DNA from: Mesodorylaimus sp. YZB2_4
Lineage: Eukaryota > Nematoda > Enoplea > Dorylaimida > Dorylaimidae
Direction of reading: 5' to 3'
Length of the DNA: 64,000 nucleotides
Assembly: GCA_030248295.1 (NCBI GenBank)
Contig: JASANH010000938.1
Location: 1,116,001-1,180,000, forward strand
Positions 46,910 to 60,125 of the stretch are shown here, piece after piece. The number at the start of each line of letters is the position of its first letter. Positions within the stretch are counted from its first letter, which is position 1. The notes under the pieces are model-generated. The model was not told where the DNA came from and searched no databases. It saw nothing but the letters and a program-made list of their open reading frames with translations. The translations under genes and the position numbers were made by a program.

Positions 46910-47753
46910 TCTTGCCTGAAACGAAGCAAATGGTCCCCTGATTCCTTCCCTTCTTCCAAGGCATCCGGACGTCCACCTCGACCAGCCTCAAGCATTCGCC
47001 AGCGTCAGTAGCATCTTCTTTACTTGCACTTGCAGTTTCCGATCATAAAACCATTGGCATACATTCATAATCGCTACTACATATTTCCGGCCGACATAAG
47101 TCCCTCGGATAAAGACCTTTACACATTGTATAGATAGCATGCCGGATGGGCGCATATACAAATGCTCACAAATCACAATCTTGTCAGACAGTAAAAGCGT
47201 ACTTCATTGCACAAGATGCCCTACGTCGCGTTAGCATTACACTCCACTGCGAGGAAGCCACGTCGGCAGGAGCAAAATGAAAGAACAACCCACAGAGTGT
47301 CAGGCGACCATCGAAAAGAGCTTACAACTAGGACAGCATCTAATCTAACGGGCATACACGGTGCTCGCTCCTACTTACAAATACACGTAAAACGTGGAAA
47401 CGGGCATTTTAGAAAAGCAGGCCCAAAGCGTTTACACACAAACCATAAAAAGAGCGGTCAAAAACTGGGTATAAAACGCGCTCGTTGAAGCTCAACATAA
47501 AAAGTCGATGCGCATAGCAAAATAACAATGGCTCTCGCATATCCGATCTCATCTGGTTGACATACTCCCTTAGTCTGAACCCGATGAACCGGAAGACAGC
47601 ATCGAAACGTCAACACCCAGCGAATGGTCGCTCATCGTCCTTGTCGGGGATAGGTCGAGGATACGACCCAAACTGCAAGCAATACACGAAACCGCGTAGA
47701 TAAATTCCTGCCCTCGAATACCAAGAGGTTCTTTACGTGGACGACAAAGAGTG
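46910..47753. other. Intergenic, no gene seen
   Basis: Upstream of TRM13 and downstream of PHACTR, both on the minus strand. It should contain the PHACTR 3' UTR and TRM13 promoter. Plus-strand ORFs here have no features. Confidence 0.5.
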
Positions 47754-50700
47754 TCATGGACGGTGAAACCTGAAAATAAATCGATCGATCTCAATTACCC
47801 ACAAATAAAGCCCCCGAGGCCACACAAAAAGAGATTTCCATAACCTAACACAACCGACATCCGTACCGAGTGAACTGGCGGCTTTCTTCGTGGACTTCCA
47901 TCTCGTTGCTTTTGTATTCATTGAGCTCTTTCCGAATGGCCGCCTGGAATAGGGACAGTTACGCAAGAGACATTGCATTACCACATTACCAAAACATTCG
48001 CACCTTGTCCTTCGGAGTGAGTCGCACCCAGGGTTTATCAGCGCGTCGATCGTACAGCTCGGCTTGTGTCACTTCCACGTAATCATTGAACTTGATGATC
48101 TGTCGTTCCTTCAACTGTTCGATCGTTGGCCGAAAACTCAGCTAGAAAAAGGAAAATATGCATTCTTGGAGGAAATACAGGAAAAACCCAGTGACTTTGA
48201 ACGTAAAGCTCACAATTAGAGCCAAGGCACAACTGGATTGCCCGACGGCTGATAAATCACACTTGACTTTCTCAAACAATTTCGAGATCTCACCTTTCTG
48301 AACAAAAGCCTTCTCCTTTCTTCCATTGATTCGCGCGACATAGCTTCTGCATTTTCATCTAAAACAGTCCTTATTTTTATGTACGAAATTATTTCCAAAT
48401 CATACCAATCCCTCATTACCTCGAAGAATGAATCGCTGCTCTAATTCGTCAGCTGTAGGCCTTTGACTGAGCTTCCTACAAAAACTCGTTGCGTACAGTG
48501 CACCCAATTTCCTAATTTGCAGAATCTGATATACCTTTCTAACTTAAGCGACACCTGCTCCATCTTCTCCCTTCGTTCCTCGGCCGTCTGGTTCGGTATG
48601 TCGTCTTTGATAGGCGGTGCGTCCAACATGTTTCGCAGAGATAACGTATCCTTTCGTTGTACCTTCGCAGCTAGACCACCTGAAAAGGTCATCTCTATCA
48701 CATATCAACATGGTCTCCACAGCAACTACACACTCACTTTGCACAACGGGTTCTTCTTCCTCATCGTCATCCCTCCAATTTATCGGAGTGTCGTCATCGC
48801 TGTCAGAGTCGGCCCCGCCATTCATATCCTTCTGCATCGAAATGCTGACTTGCCTAGAATGAAAATAATAAATCTGACATTCCGACTAATCTAAGCAATC
48901 TTACTTCCTCGCCCCATCAGCACCATCACTGGCCTCACGAGTCACAATTTCTCTCCATCGAGGCGGACCGGCACCTCGTTTCAAAACCGGCTTGCTTGGT
49001 TGAGCGTCAAAGTTCGGCTCTTTGGCGAGAATCTCCTCGACGCATGTCGTATCATAGAGTGGGTAATTCTGATCGAAACCTAAACGAGCAAATACAATTA
49101 TTACGCTGTCCCAACGGGCACACCATCACGGTTTCAAACATTTCCTTTTCTCTCCGTTACAAAAACCCCATTGGCAATTCCCAAAGAGGCTTATTTCACT
49201 TTAGCTCCACTCTTTAATAAATCCAAGCTGAACCTTTCCAGGGCTCAGACAGTGAGCTTGAATAATGAGCAGGCGTTAAAACAAGCCGTCCACCCAAAGC
49301 AAGGGTCCCACAGCGAAGCAGCAACATAATAGTATCAAGCGCGGACCTAAGATCTCACAACATTCCAACTAACCCGGAGTAGATTCAAACAGAAGCGAAC
49401 TGTCGTCGAAGCAACCATCGAAACTGTCATCATCCACAGGCAACATTCGTCCATCGCCGGTCAAAGGATTATGAAAAACGAATTGCTGATAACCGTCTCC
49501 TTCAACGCCGAATCGATTATTTTGCTCAGCAAAAACTTTTGCTACTAAAAGCAAAAATAAACTGCCTGTTAAGGTGAACGAAATCACATCGACCTGCTAG
49601 GGTATTGCTTGGCACGTTGTCAGCAGCACTGCTACTTCACGCTCTATCTACTTGCAAATGTGAATGGCATTGAAGCAGACTAACAATAGGAAGGCAGGGA
49701 GACAAGTGAGCCCGCGTACCTTCTTCGTCCGCGTCCACTGGCGGAATGGCCGCAAAATCGTGCAGCAAAGCACTCCGACTAATGAAAGTTGGCCCCGCCG
49801 TGTCTAAAATATGCCATATTGGCCGTTCTTTTCACTTAATCACTGAACAATAAAGCAAAGCACTTACCGAAATTATGAGCGTCAATTGAAGCAATAATAA
49901 CATTACGAACATCGCCGACCATGTGCGACGTGGCGATTACCGACTTGGGCGCTGACGAATCAAACCCAGATGCTGATGACGATGCCGCGACTGCCTGCGA
50001 GCAAGCAGGCGTCGAAGAGCCCTCGCCATTCGCAGACGCATCCGCCGTAGAATCTCCAGCTGAGAATGTGAACTTGACAGCCGTTGTGCCCGCTGCCGGT
50101 GACGCATCGGCTACAGCCGCATGCGATGGAATAAAAAATCGAGTTCGCCGCGATTTGTTCAGATCGTTTTCTTTGTTATCAGCGGCCAAATTCAATGCAT
50201 CCAATGACAACGAGACACCAGTAAAATCTAAAACTAACCAGAATATTTTCCTCAATCTTCTAAAATGCCCCATAAACCCTACCTTCCAGTGGTGTCGAGG
50301 CGGCCGACGGATTCACCGACGCGCCGCTAATTGCATCAAAGGGCTTCGACGTTTCTCCATTTCGCAGGGGTTCTAAACAAGGAAAATCATTAAACACTGA
50401 AAACTCTAAGATCAAAAAACCATCGTCTCCTTACTCGTATCATTCAAAGCCAGTTTTTCACCCGTCCGTTTCTCGTAGTGCTTCTTTCGCCTCCATTTCC
50501 ATGGTTGTAATAGACGAAGCCAGAATTTACTCGTACGTAACGTCTGCGACAACGCTCGTCTTCTTTGTTCAGGAGGCGAAGACGTGGCTGGTTTCAATAA
50601 AATCTTATCGCTACTAGACGAACTTTTCATGCGTCCGGCAACCATTGCATGAGATTTCCCTGCACCATAAAAAAAACCTCACTAGGAAACTCGATTGTCT

Positions 50701-52604
50701 CACGTCGGCGCACATACGATAAGCGCAGACATAGCCTAGTAGGGCAAATCTATCGAGCCATATATAGGGCCCACGAACCCGCCCTCCTCGTACAGCTTAC
50801 ACACAATCGGCCACTGACGCGTACTCTGACACTCCTTCCTACGGCAAAGCCAGCCATCGATACACAACCACGACGTGCCAACAACAAACCATGTACGAGC
50901 CACACACGACGAGAAGGTAGGTGAACAGGGCCAAACACTCAATAATCGACCACCGCTACTTTGACTGGAATCAGCTTAAGCCTCGTCGCCGACCGCCCAT
51001 CCTCCTCGGCCAAAGAGCAAGGGCCAGACGAACACAAATTCAACCAGTCGACGAGCACTGTCACGATCTCTTGTCCACCCCAACCAAAAAGACGCGCCGC
51101 ACTATGCGCACCACCCGAAATCAATGACACTGACCTCTCCTCTCCTCCTATTACTCAAAATCGACGCCAACAAGGAGAAATTCGACGCGCCCCCATTGAA
51201 CCTACGACGTATACAGAAATTACAATCAAATACGGCCACTCCAAGGTCAAAAAGATAAAATTATTCTCCTACATCCAATCAAACTGTCTCGAATTGAGAA
51301 CGCAAACCATTTCACGGCCCGATCTTTCTTCAGAGATCCTAGAATACCGCTCGAGCATCAACACGACTTCATCGGAACACGCATTTTCATATTCCATTTT
51401 TATCATCCTACATCAACGAGAGCTGCCTTCATAGAGCTTCGCTTCGTAATACGAGCTGACAAGAAGGCGCAGAAATCCAATTCAATTGAACATACGTCCA
51501 TGACAGCCACCAGTGCTTATAAACACCGCGGGATGATCTCGGTAGACACATCGCTCAGTTGACTTAGCTAACTACATGCTCCAGCTTCATAATCAATAGC
51601 CGAGGCGCAGACTATTTACATTAGAGATAATGACAAAGTGCTGTCATGCAAGTCAGTGAACTACATCTCCACTAATAAGTACAGCAGCGCGTCCTTATCG
51701 AGTCATAAGCGCATTTTGACCCGCACCAAATTTAATGATTCAATGCACGCCTAAGACTGCCCTGTATATTTGTTCGCCGACCGTCACGAGGTTGGCACCA
51801 CGGTTTACGCAGCACTAGCCAGCTGTCCGCTCTTGATTACCGGTTCAGAAAGCAATAAACAGCCACCCGGCGCGAAAATGCTCCTCCGAACGCCTTTACC
51901 TACCAGACGGCGTATAACGTAACATAAAACCGGAAAAGCGAGTGAGTGCTAAAAAAGACCCATTATCCTCAATAGGCATTAGCCTAAACGCGTACATTCG
52001 GAAAATTCTCGACGGAATAGCTCACGGAAACTATACGCTCAAGGGTCCCCGGTGTACGATTTTTCAACATAGTCAAACGACTTTTGCTAAAAAAACACTC
52101 AAGCCTGGACTACTATGCACCGTTTCGAGACATAGCATTGCCTCGCTTCATCAAGCTATACCAACATAAGAGGCAGTGGGATACAAGACACTCACCTGAC
52201 AAGCTGTCCTGCAGCTGTTTCAATGCCCTGGCGAATCCTTGCGGGTCGCTGTTGCTCCGTCGTCGATTGCAGCGATCTTTGAGATGTTGCTTGTGTTGCC
52301 TCTTGGATAAAGAGCCGTTGCCCGTATTGGAAACTGACGTATTGGAATTATTTTCTTCGTCATCGTCGACGGGACATTGCGAACAGACGAGCTCGTTGGC
52401 CGTCGAAGTGGAAGCCACGCCGTCCACGATAGAAGTTGAAGTGGACGAAAAGGAGACCTCCTCGTAAGCTAATGCCGACTCAGAGACGGGGTGGGGCGAC
52501 GCGGAGGAGGTCGAAATTGAAACGATAGTCGCCGTTGCATGACGGCCGACCTCGCCCTCGGCCTCGTTTCGTTTCTCCTCGTCTTCTAACATGAACCGCA
52601 CCAT
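47754..52604 (-). CDS. PHACTR: PHACTR-type phosphatase and actin regulator
   Basis: Fourteen exons join in phase to 708 residues: 52604-52196, 50659-50435, 50372-50283, 50227-49868, 49803-49720, 49544-49374, 49079-48905, 48853-48738, 48679-48535, 48475-48420, 48358-48294, 48141-48004, 47943-47867 and 47769-47754. Near the N-terminus [14 protein letters not shown] matches the PHACTR basic segment. The C-terminus has two RPEL repeats, [19 protein letters not shown] and [20 protein letters not shown], then [24 protein letters not shown] and [17 protein letters not shown], ending RFHRP, the PP1-binding tail of the family. RPELs bind G-actin, so actin level would control PP1 targeting. Vertebrate PHACTRs have an N-terminal RPEL and three C-terminal ones; I see only two. 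The last exon is 16 nt. The Met at 52604 is the best start; a second Met within exon 2 could start a shorter form. Confidence 0.93.
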
Positions 52605-54024
52605 GCACGCTCACGCCCAACCAGGCCTACTTTATTTCAAATTCGCACGGCGCAGAATGTCGTCCTGTCACTCTTGTTTCCGCCTGGAAGTAAAAGAGAT
52701 TAAGCCATATGTACTCATCATCCATGCAAAAACCAAATTGATTTACGTAACTGTAGGCAAACCGACAGACAGGAAGGGGAAGGGGTGCCGGAAATGAAAA
52801 GCTCAAAAAGTTTACGCATGTGCTTCGATGATATCGAGTTCAAAAGGTGATCCAGAATCCGTCGAAAGATCACACAATCAACGGATGTCTAGCACAATAA
52901 GACTACACTAAAGAAACAAACACGATTTCCCTGCCCTGTGATGTGCTACTGCAATCGATTAGTGTTTTTCGGAAACCAGCCATTGAGATGTAGTCTGATG
53001 GTGCCTTCGTAAAACCTGGTCTACGAAACGGGACTGATAAGGATCAAAAGACCCCACGGCGTCGGATAACAAAGCAAGAAATTCAGTAACTGAAAGGATG
53101 CACTAGTAGACAAACGACCTCAGGCTGGTAGCTAAGTAAGAATAAAGTAAGAAACGCGAGACTGAGTGACCAATTTGTCCGTAAAAAGTAATCTCATTTC
53201 AATGACTGATGAAAACGTCATTTGCGTAGTTGGGTACCTGCTTCGTATTGATTAACACCGTAGATTTTTTTAGATGTGTACCCGTCAAAACAAGCCGAGC
53301 TAAATGCTGAGACCCCCAACCAGCAATTTTTCCGTAAACACATCGTCTTTACCAATTCCCGACTAATTAGTTACAGTATACGACTAATCAGTTTTCGTGA
53401 AAGGTCATAAACTGACCAATAATGCCAACAGACGAGTCATTAGTTTAAAGAAACGGTCAGAATAAGAACAGGTTTTTAACGAGTAGTTAGAACAAACAAC
53501 TTTACTTACTCATAGAAGATGGATGATTCTGTTATCGCCGCCATTGATCGACTTCTATCCGCATGTTATCAAGTGTTTTCCGCTGCATATGGCCGTTAAA
53601 AAAGAAAACTTGCCACCAATGCCCGACGGCTTAAGTCACTAGGTAAAAGTAAGTTTAGACATTCGGTACAGCCGTTCTAAAAAAAGAAAAATAAGTGATA
53701 TAAAAACCCTTCTTCTCTAACTATTAATTTACAAATGTGAAATAAATCCTTTGTGAAATATATATTAGTTTACGGAAACGAGATTGTAGTGTTTACGTGC
53801 TGATCCTAAACTTTAGTTTACCTCAGAGCTGTGTGCACATGTGATATGACAGACTGCCAGCCAGCGGCCTATTCATCACTAAATTTGCAAAAAAAGATAA
53901 CAAACAAATCGAATTTTTAGTCTAATTTCTTGCTTTATTCACCCGTTTCGCGAAAGCTTTTCTGTCGACGTTGAGATCTTTTTTCCGGTGCTTTTGTATA
54001 CATCTCTAAACATTCGACAAGGCG
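52605..54024. other. Intergenic between divergent PHACTR and Rab5, no gene seen
   Basis: An AT-rich 1.4 kb stretch that should contain both promoters. No coding sequence is supported. Confidence 0.55.
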
Positions 54025-55398
54025 ATGGCTGCAAGACCTGTTTCGAATCGGCCTGCTGGATCACCCAATAAAATATGCCAATTCAAGTTAGTACTGCTCG
54101 GTGAGTCGGCAGTTGGAAAATCGTCGCTGGTACTTCGATTTGTCAAAGGTCAATTTCACGAGTATCAAGAGTCTACAATTGGAGGTGAGGCGAGGCTGGA
54201 AGTTGATAATAGGCCGCCACTTTTACATGCTAAGGACATAAACAGGCGTACACAGAGGGCCTAGCTTTATAAGTAAAAGAATTGGTGCAGGCCGCGTTAG
54301 TCGCCAATTTTGTGGCTGATTGCTTTTTCTAATTGCCTTTTTAACTGATTATTGCTAATTGCAACAGTGCACCCCGCATGGTTCCCTCATTTGGCGACTG
54401 TAAACACCAGTTCACTGTTTTCGGTCGCTTGCCTTGGAAAAAGATTTTTGAATTAGGCGCCCCGCCTTTCTTTGCTGGCATCTTCGTTGCGCCAACTTTT
54501 TGAAAAAAAACCGGGTTAGCGCAGTCGAATGCGCATGATGTTCTTGTAACTTTAGACACTAAATCTTAGAGCACACGATCGCAAGATCTGTCATCTCCAT
54601 GTCTGATATTTGCTTTATGAACAGTTTCAAAAAGCCAGTTCCAGTCAGCAATGCTGGTCTTTTTAGCGGCCTTTTTAACACAGACCGTGTGTTTGGACGA
54701 TACGACTGTAAAATTTGAAATATGGGATACTGCTGGTCAAGAGCGATACCATTCACTGGCCCCCATGTATTACAGAGGCGCTCAAGCGGCGATTGTTGTG
54801 TACGATATTACCAATCAGGTAAGCTGACCGGGATTTCCTGGTTCCGCTTCTCAAACACGCCTCGATTTTTTTAAAGGAATCATTCGCTAAGGCAAAAAAC
54901 TGGGTGAAAGAATTGCAAAGGCAGGCCAACCCGAATATTGTGATTGCGTTCGCCGGGAACAAAGCCGACTTGGCCAATAAGCGCATGGTTGAATTCGAGG
55001 TAAGCTTTTCATTCATCCGGATGTTTGCTTACAATACTTCTGGCCCATTCCAGGAAGCGCAAGCCTATGCCGATGAAAATGGATTGCTTTTTATGGAAAC
55101 ATCTGCCAAAACTGCTATGAATGTGAACGACATATTTTTAGCTATAGGTAAGTAATAGTGTGGGGCTGCAAGGTGTGACTATGGAATCGGAGACGCCCAA
55201 GAGGGAATACCAGTTTCTGACCAGACCCGGAAGTCAGACATTGTCTTGACATGGAATGTTTGTTTATTTGCAGCGAAGAAGCTCCCTAAAAGCGAAGTGG
55301 TTGGCGGTGGTGGTCCGGCAGGTGCGGGTCGCACTGGTATCGACTTGAACAAGACGGAACAAAGACAAGGCACGAGTTCGGGCGGTTGTTGCAAGTGA
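54025..55398 (+). CDS. RAB5: Rab5 small GTPase
   Basis: Five exons, 54025-54184, 54667-54818, 54877-54999, 55054-55147 and 55274-55398, give 217 residues. Motifs in order: P-loop GESAVGKS (26-33), switch [38 protein letters not shown], and ETSAK. FQESTIGAAFLTQ and [20 protein letters not shown] are diagnostic for Rab5. The C-terminal linker is Gly-rich and ends GGCCK, giving two adjacent prenylatable cysteines followed by one residue rather than the two usual in animal Rab5. It regulates early-endosome docking and fusion. Confidence 0.97.
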
Positions 55399-56068
55399 CG
55401 TGGCTGAGAAGCAAACAGTCTGTTCTCGGCTTCTATTTATTTTGTATCCTCGAGACTTTGTCTTCTATGTTTGCATTACTGTCGGCCACCGGTTTTGATT
55501 ACGTTGGTGAGGGTACAGATTATGGCATGTATGTCGACGCTTTGGTAATTTGGCAGTATAGATAATACACTTGTATGCTTAGCATATCTGTTGTTGCCAC
55601 TCTAGATTGATCGGCACCTGATGCTCGTCTCAGACCCACAATATCCACGTCCCTGACAGGGGCATCACTCTTAAGACACGGCGAGTGCAGTCACTTCCTC
55701 CGTGTCACCCCGAATGGGAGGCAGGTGGCTGGCGTAGGATTGGTTCTACCTCATTTCCCCGTGGCCTGCCATGTGCGCCGCATTCACTGGCACGGAATAA
55801 ATCTGAACTAAGCGCGTCTTTTTCGTGATGTACTGTTTGGTTGGGGGAAGGAAAACGAGAAAGAAATGCAGTCGAACGAGTGTCGATTAACGCCCTCTCA
55901 CTCACTCACTGCGTCACCTTTCTCCGAACCAAGGTCAAAGATCCACTTACCTCGGGCGGGTAATTTGGTGACGGCGCGCAAGGGGGCCAACGTCCAGCTC
56001 GCCACGCCAGTCCTACTTTCTACACTCGTCGACGCAACCCGTGTACGGCAGTTCAGTGAGCATGCACC
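55399..56068. other. Intergenic, no gene seen
   Basis: Contains the Rab5 3' UTR and the promoter of the next gene. Several ORFs overlap its right end, but none has support. Confidence 0.5.
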
Positions 56069-59000
56069 ATGGCTCAGGCAAACAGTTGGTATAGAACCAT
56101 CGTTGTGTGTGCGCTGCTCGTATTTGGTAAGTTATGGGCTCAGTTGGGGCCATACGAACCGTGTCCACACGTGTGCTTGGGATGGGGCACCTCGACACTC
56201 TACTTCCATTTCAGGCCACGCTGCCGAGCAGACCGAGGAGGAAGTACAAGCCGACCAGGCGATGCCCAGTGGGAGATACGAATGCGATGCCATATCCTCG
56301 TCTTATCTTCTCCGATGCGTCTCCCCACTTCTGCAGAGTGATCGATATCGACTGCACCCTCCCCTGTCCACTGCTGCCGAGGTCAATGGTCAGAACTCGT
56401 CCGAGTCGGGCAAGGATATTTGTCAGGTCTACTCCGAATACAAGACGTGCGCCCCGTTCGAACTGCGGCAACGATGTCGCAATCTGGCCTCGCAAACCGA
56501 ACGAGTCTACGAGTACATCTGCGGGGATGCCGAAGTCAGAGCCAACCTGACCGCCGAGGTGGCTTGCTTAGCGCGATTGGATGTGGATGGCGAGGTGACT
56601 GCGTGCGAGAAGACTGCTGCATTGGCACTCAGGCACGTGGCCTCCACATCGGCTGTATCGATCGAGAAACGCCATTCGATGCAGTGCGACATCGTGCAGA
56701 AGTACATCGAGTGCGCCAGGGGCAAGTACATCAAGGAGTGCGGGGAGTACGTGTGGGTGATCAAGGGAGAGGCCTTGCAACGAGCAACATCCCACGACGA
56801 GATGCGATGCAACTTCACCATGCTCGAACCTAAGGTTCCAGGTGAGTTGGGTATGGAAGGGGACGTGTGGACTGAAGGCGTGGGGCTGGGAGGATCAGCA
56901 GGGTTGAGGCTATACGACGGTCTCACATGGACGTACTTATTCAGGCTGGGTACTAGAATTGCTGGAAAAATGAGCCCCTTCGATCTGGGGAACGAGGTTG
57001 CCATTCCACCTCTGCCCTCGTCCGTAACCGATGGTTAGGTTCCTTGGGACGAGTTGGGACAATGGTGCCCGGCCCCTTATTGCCCCTCCTCATGACACAG
57101 TTGCATCTTTAGTCATCGACTACTCGAAACCGATTTGCAAAGAGGACGGCCATTGCAATTGTGCACACGGCTACGAATTCGATAGCCGTGATCAGAACGT
57201 GTGCGTTGGTAAGTCCCGACTCGCGGCCTTCTCACACCCCGACTTCCGGTGCTCTTTCAGACATGGACGAGTGCTCGCAGCTGGCCGACCTGTGCAGTCA
57301 AAAGTGCTCGAATACGATTGGCTCGTACACGTGCTCTTGCGACGAGCGCTATTACGAACTGGCCGAGGATGGGCATGGATGCGTGTCAAAGGAGAAAGGT
57401 GCCTTGGGGAGCAGCACTGACGGCAGTGGAAGTTACAGCAAGAGTACTTTCAGGAGAGAAGCCATACATTTTCTTCGCCCATGGACAAAGCTTATGGAAC
57501 ATTTCCATGGATGGCAAGGACTTCCAACTGCAAAGGGCGGGACTGCAGAAGACGGCCATGTTGGATATCGATGCTGCGGTAAGAAGTGGCCGTGGGGTAA
57601 AGGACCCAAGCTAGCACAAAGGGTGGTCTGAGATTGCCCGTGGAAGGATAGGTTATGGTATGGGCGGTCAGCTTTGACAGATGTACCTGGAATGTTGGTC
57701 AGTACGAATTCTGGGCCTCCTTGTGGGGATGTGTCAAGCGACTAGTCTGTAATGATGCTTTCAGTATAGCAACCCTCGCCGCCTACTAGATGCTCTCCTG
57801 ATGAGCCGAGACCCAGAACACAGCAAAAATTGTGCTGCCATTTACGCACAAGGCTCCTAGTCTATCGATCAGGCCAAGAACCCTACAGAGGTTGCGATAC
57901 ATACCGCCACCTGGGACGTCAACTGACACTGGAACAGGACTTACAGCATCCTTCAACCATTCATGGTTTCAGGAACGGATGATCTACTACGTGGACATCG
58001 GAGCCAATAAATTGGAGAGGATTCGTTTCGAGGGTGTCTTCCCGCAGACACTGCAATCCTTCGATTTGGAAGGCACTGAGGGCCTGGGTGTGGACTGGGT
58101 CGGCAGGTCAGTTCTTCGAGCACCGATGCCACCCATTAAAAACACTCATTTCCTCTCTCTGCTACAGGAAGCTATACTCCGTCAAGGGCACGGACATGTA
58201 CGTTCAGGAAATGGACGGTCGGTTCAGGCGGACCTTGTACAGCGATGTTTTCAAGTTACCCAGAGCCTTGGCTATTCATTCGCCGTTGGGGTAAGAACGT
58301 GTTTCAGTGCAGACCTCTTGCTTGGCTAACTTTTCCTGGTTGCAGGGTTTGCTACGCGTCGGATTGGGGTAAGTGAACGTGGACTGAAAACGTGATTGTG
58401 GTGGGAAGGGCACTGTTTTCTAGTTTCTGAAGATCTGGGCATGATCCTTCAGCGTGTGTTTCAGGTTGCCCACGTAGGATGCTGATGAGAATAAAATCCT
58501 CGTCAGGTCGCCTGAAAGGTCTCGTACAAAGCTAAGGCAATTTTCAGGGGCCAATGCGTTCATTGCGCGGGCTAGCATGGACGGCACTGATTTCCGTCGG
58601 ATCGTTACCACTGGTCTGGTATGGCCGAATGGGCTGACCATAGATTACTACGGCGAGAAGTTGTACTGGGCCGACGCCTTCCTCGATATCATTGAGTAAG
58701 ACTCATCGGATGACCTTCTGCTGCCGGTCCTCCATCAAGGAGTCACGTGTGTTTCAGGTGCAGCAGACTGGACGGTAGTCAGCGCAAGACCATTCTGCAC
58801 GACACAAACACCATTCCGCATCCATTCGGACTGGCCATCATGGACGACCACGTGTACTGGACGGACTGGACAAACAGAGGCATACTGAGGGCCGACAAGA
58901 CCAATGGCGAGAACGTGACTGTGATTGCTCAAACTGCATTGCTGCCTTATGGAATCAAGGTCTTCCATTCGGCTATGCAGCCCGCAGGTACGTGCATGGG

Positions 59001-59559
59001 TGTCACAAGGCTTGCAGGCAGGTCTTCTCTTATTGCTTCGGCCACTTGGCCGTGCCTAGACGCGGCTCACAGCCTCAAGGGATGTCTGCTGTAGATTGCA
59101 CGTTGAGGCAACCGCACTGACATCATGTTCTCCTTTGCAGCCGAGAATCCATGTGGCTTGAACAACAGCGGGTGCTCTCAGCTGTGCCTTCTTTCTCCAT
59201 CTGCCACTCTCCTCTCGTCTTTGGGCAATGACTCTCTGAACAGCAGCCACATTCAACTGAATCGCACGTGCGCATGCGCCGACGGCTTCGAATTAGATAG
59301 GGACGGGCGGGGGTGCGTGTCCAGGTGTTCGGACAAGGAAATCCTGTGTCAAGGCTCCGACCCGAAATGTATCAAGAAAGTGTTCTGGTGCGATGGGGTG
59401 ATCCACTGTCGGGACAGTGCCGACGAACTTGATTGCCCGCCACGCCTGTGCTTCCCCAGCCAGTTTCAATGCCATACGAACAAGACATGCATCCCTTCGT
59501 CGAAGATATGTGATGGCGCTAGGAACTGCGATGACGGCTCCGATGAGATTTACTGCTGA
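56069..59559 (+). CDS. Secreted DUF19-like, EGF, LDLR-type beta-propeller and LDLa protein
   Basis: Eleven exons (first 56069-56126, last 59141-59559) join in phase to 706 residues. Signal peptide: [20 protein letters not shown]. Residues about 30-225 are a Cys-rich region with the spacing of nematode DUF19 (T20D4.11-like) domains: [46 protein letters not shown]. Next come two EGF-like modules ([33 protein letters not shown], a Ca2+-binding type). A six-bladed LDL-receptor class B propeller follows with YWTDW-like repeats ([36 protein letters not shown]). Last are an EGF ([14 protein letters not shown]) and two LDLa modules ending DGSDEIYC. The stop falls right after the last LDLa Cys and no membrane segment is seen, unlike LRP receptors. 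It could be a secreted ligand-binding or matrix protein; function unknown. Confidence 0.88.
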
Positions 59560-59879
59560 CAAGTATAGATGGAGTTTGCAGATGGGCTTTATATGCACGT
59601 GCTGGTGATGACCCAATATGCTTATGAGTAATCGGGGAAGGTTGCGGTTTGATGGAAGACCGAGCGGGGTGCTCTTTCGTAAGCATCAGACATATATCAA
59701 GCAGCAGTATTCGAATTTAGCCAAATGTAAGTTCATGCCACTAATCACTGTTCGAACCTATGAACCACCTGCTACCGCCGTACCATCTGTGTAGGCCAAA
59801 ATGCATGGTTCCTCAGTGTTCCGACACAGTAGACGCTGTGGAGCACCCAGAAAAATGTGGTAACACTGCGGCAAAACAG

Positions 59880-60125
59880 TGGACACAGTCCACTGCTTTG
59901 CCTATAACCCGCCTGCAGTCGACCCATTTGAGGGCTGGTCACACAGCAGGGTTCCACTGACATGAGCTTCACTCGGAGCACCTCCACATGGGGCATTAGA
60001 CTGGACCCCAGGAATGGTTTATGTTCGTCAGCCCTGATGGTGTTCGACGATGAGACTGTCTTCCCGTTTCTCCACTCATCGTGAGAAGAGGATACTGGGT
60101 GAGGTCACTTGTGGCCAGCCCACTG
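59880..60125 (-). mobile_element. tRNA-derived SINE-like repeat, family A copy 3 (5'-truncated)
   Basis: Blocks matching copy 1 in the same order on the minus strand: GGAGCACCTCC, GGTGTTCGACGATGAGACTGT, TTTCTCCACTCATCG, and CTGGGTGAGGTCAC. The tRNA head with boxes A and B is missing. Lies in the intergenic gap after the propeller gene. Confidence 0.65.

Noticed and set aside
49921..50376. Plus-strand Ala/Asp-rich ORF of 151 codons
   Set aside because: Antisense to two PHACTR exons; low-complexity coding sequence leaves the other strand open.
55866..57038. 390-codon ORF at the start of the DUF19-propeller gene
   Set aside because: It reads through two introns; splicing at 56126/56215 and 56841/57113 gives a signal peptide and an EGF module in frame, so only its central part is real.
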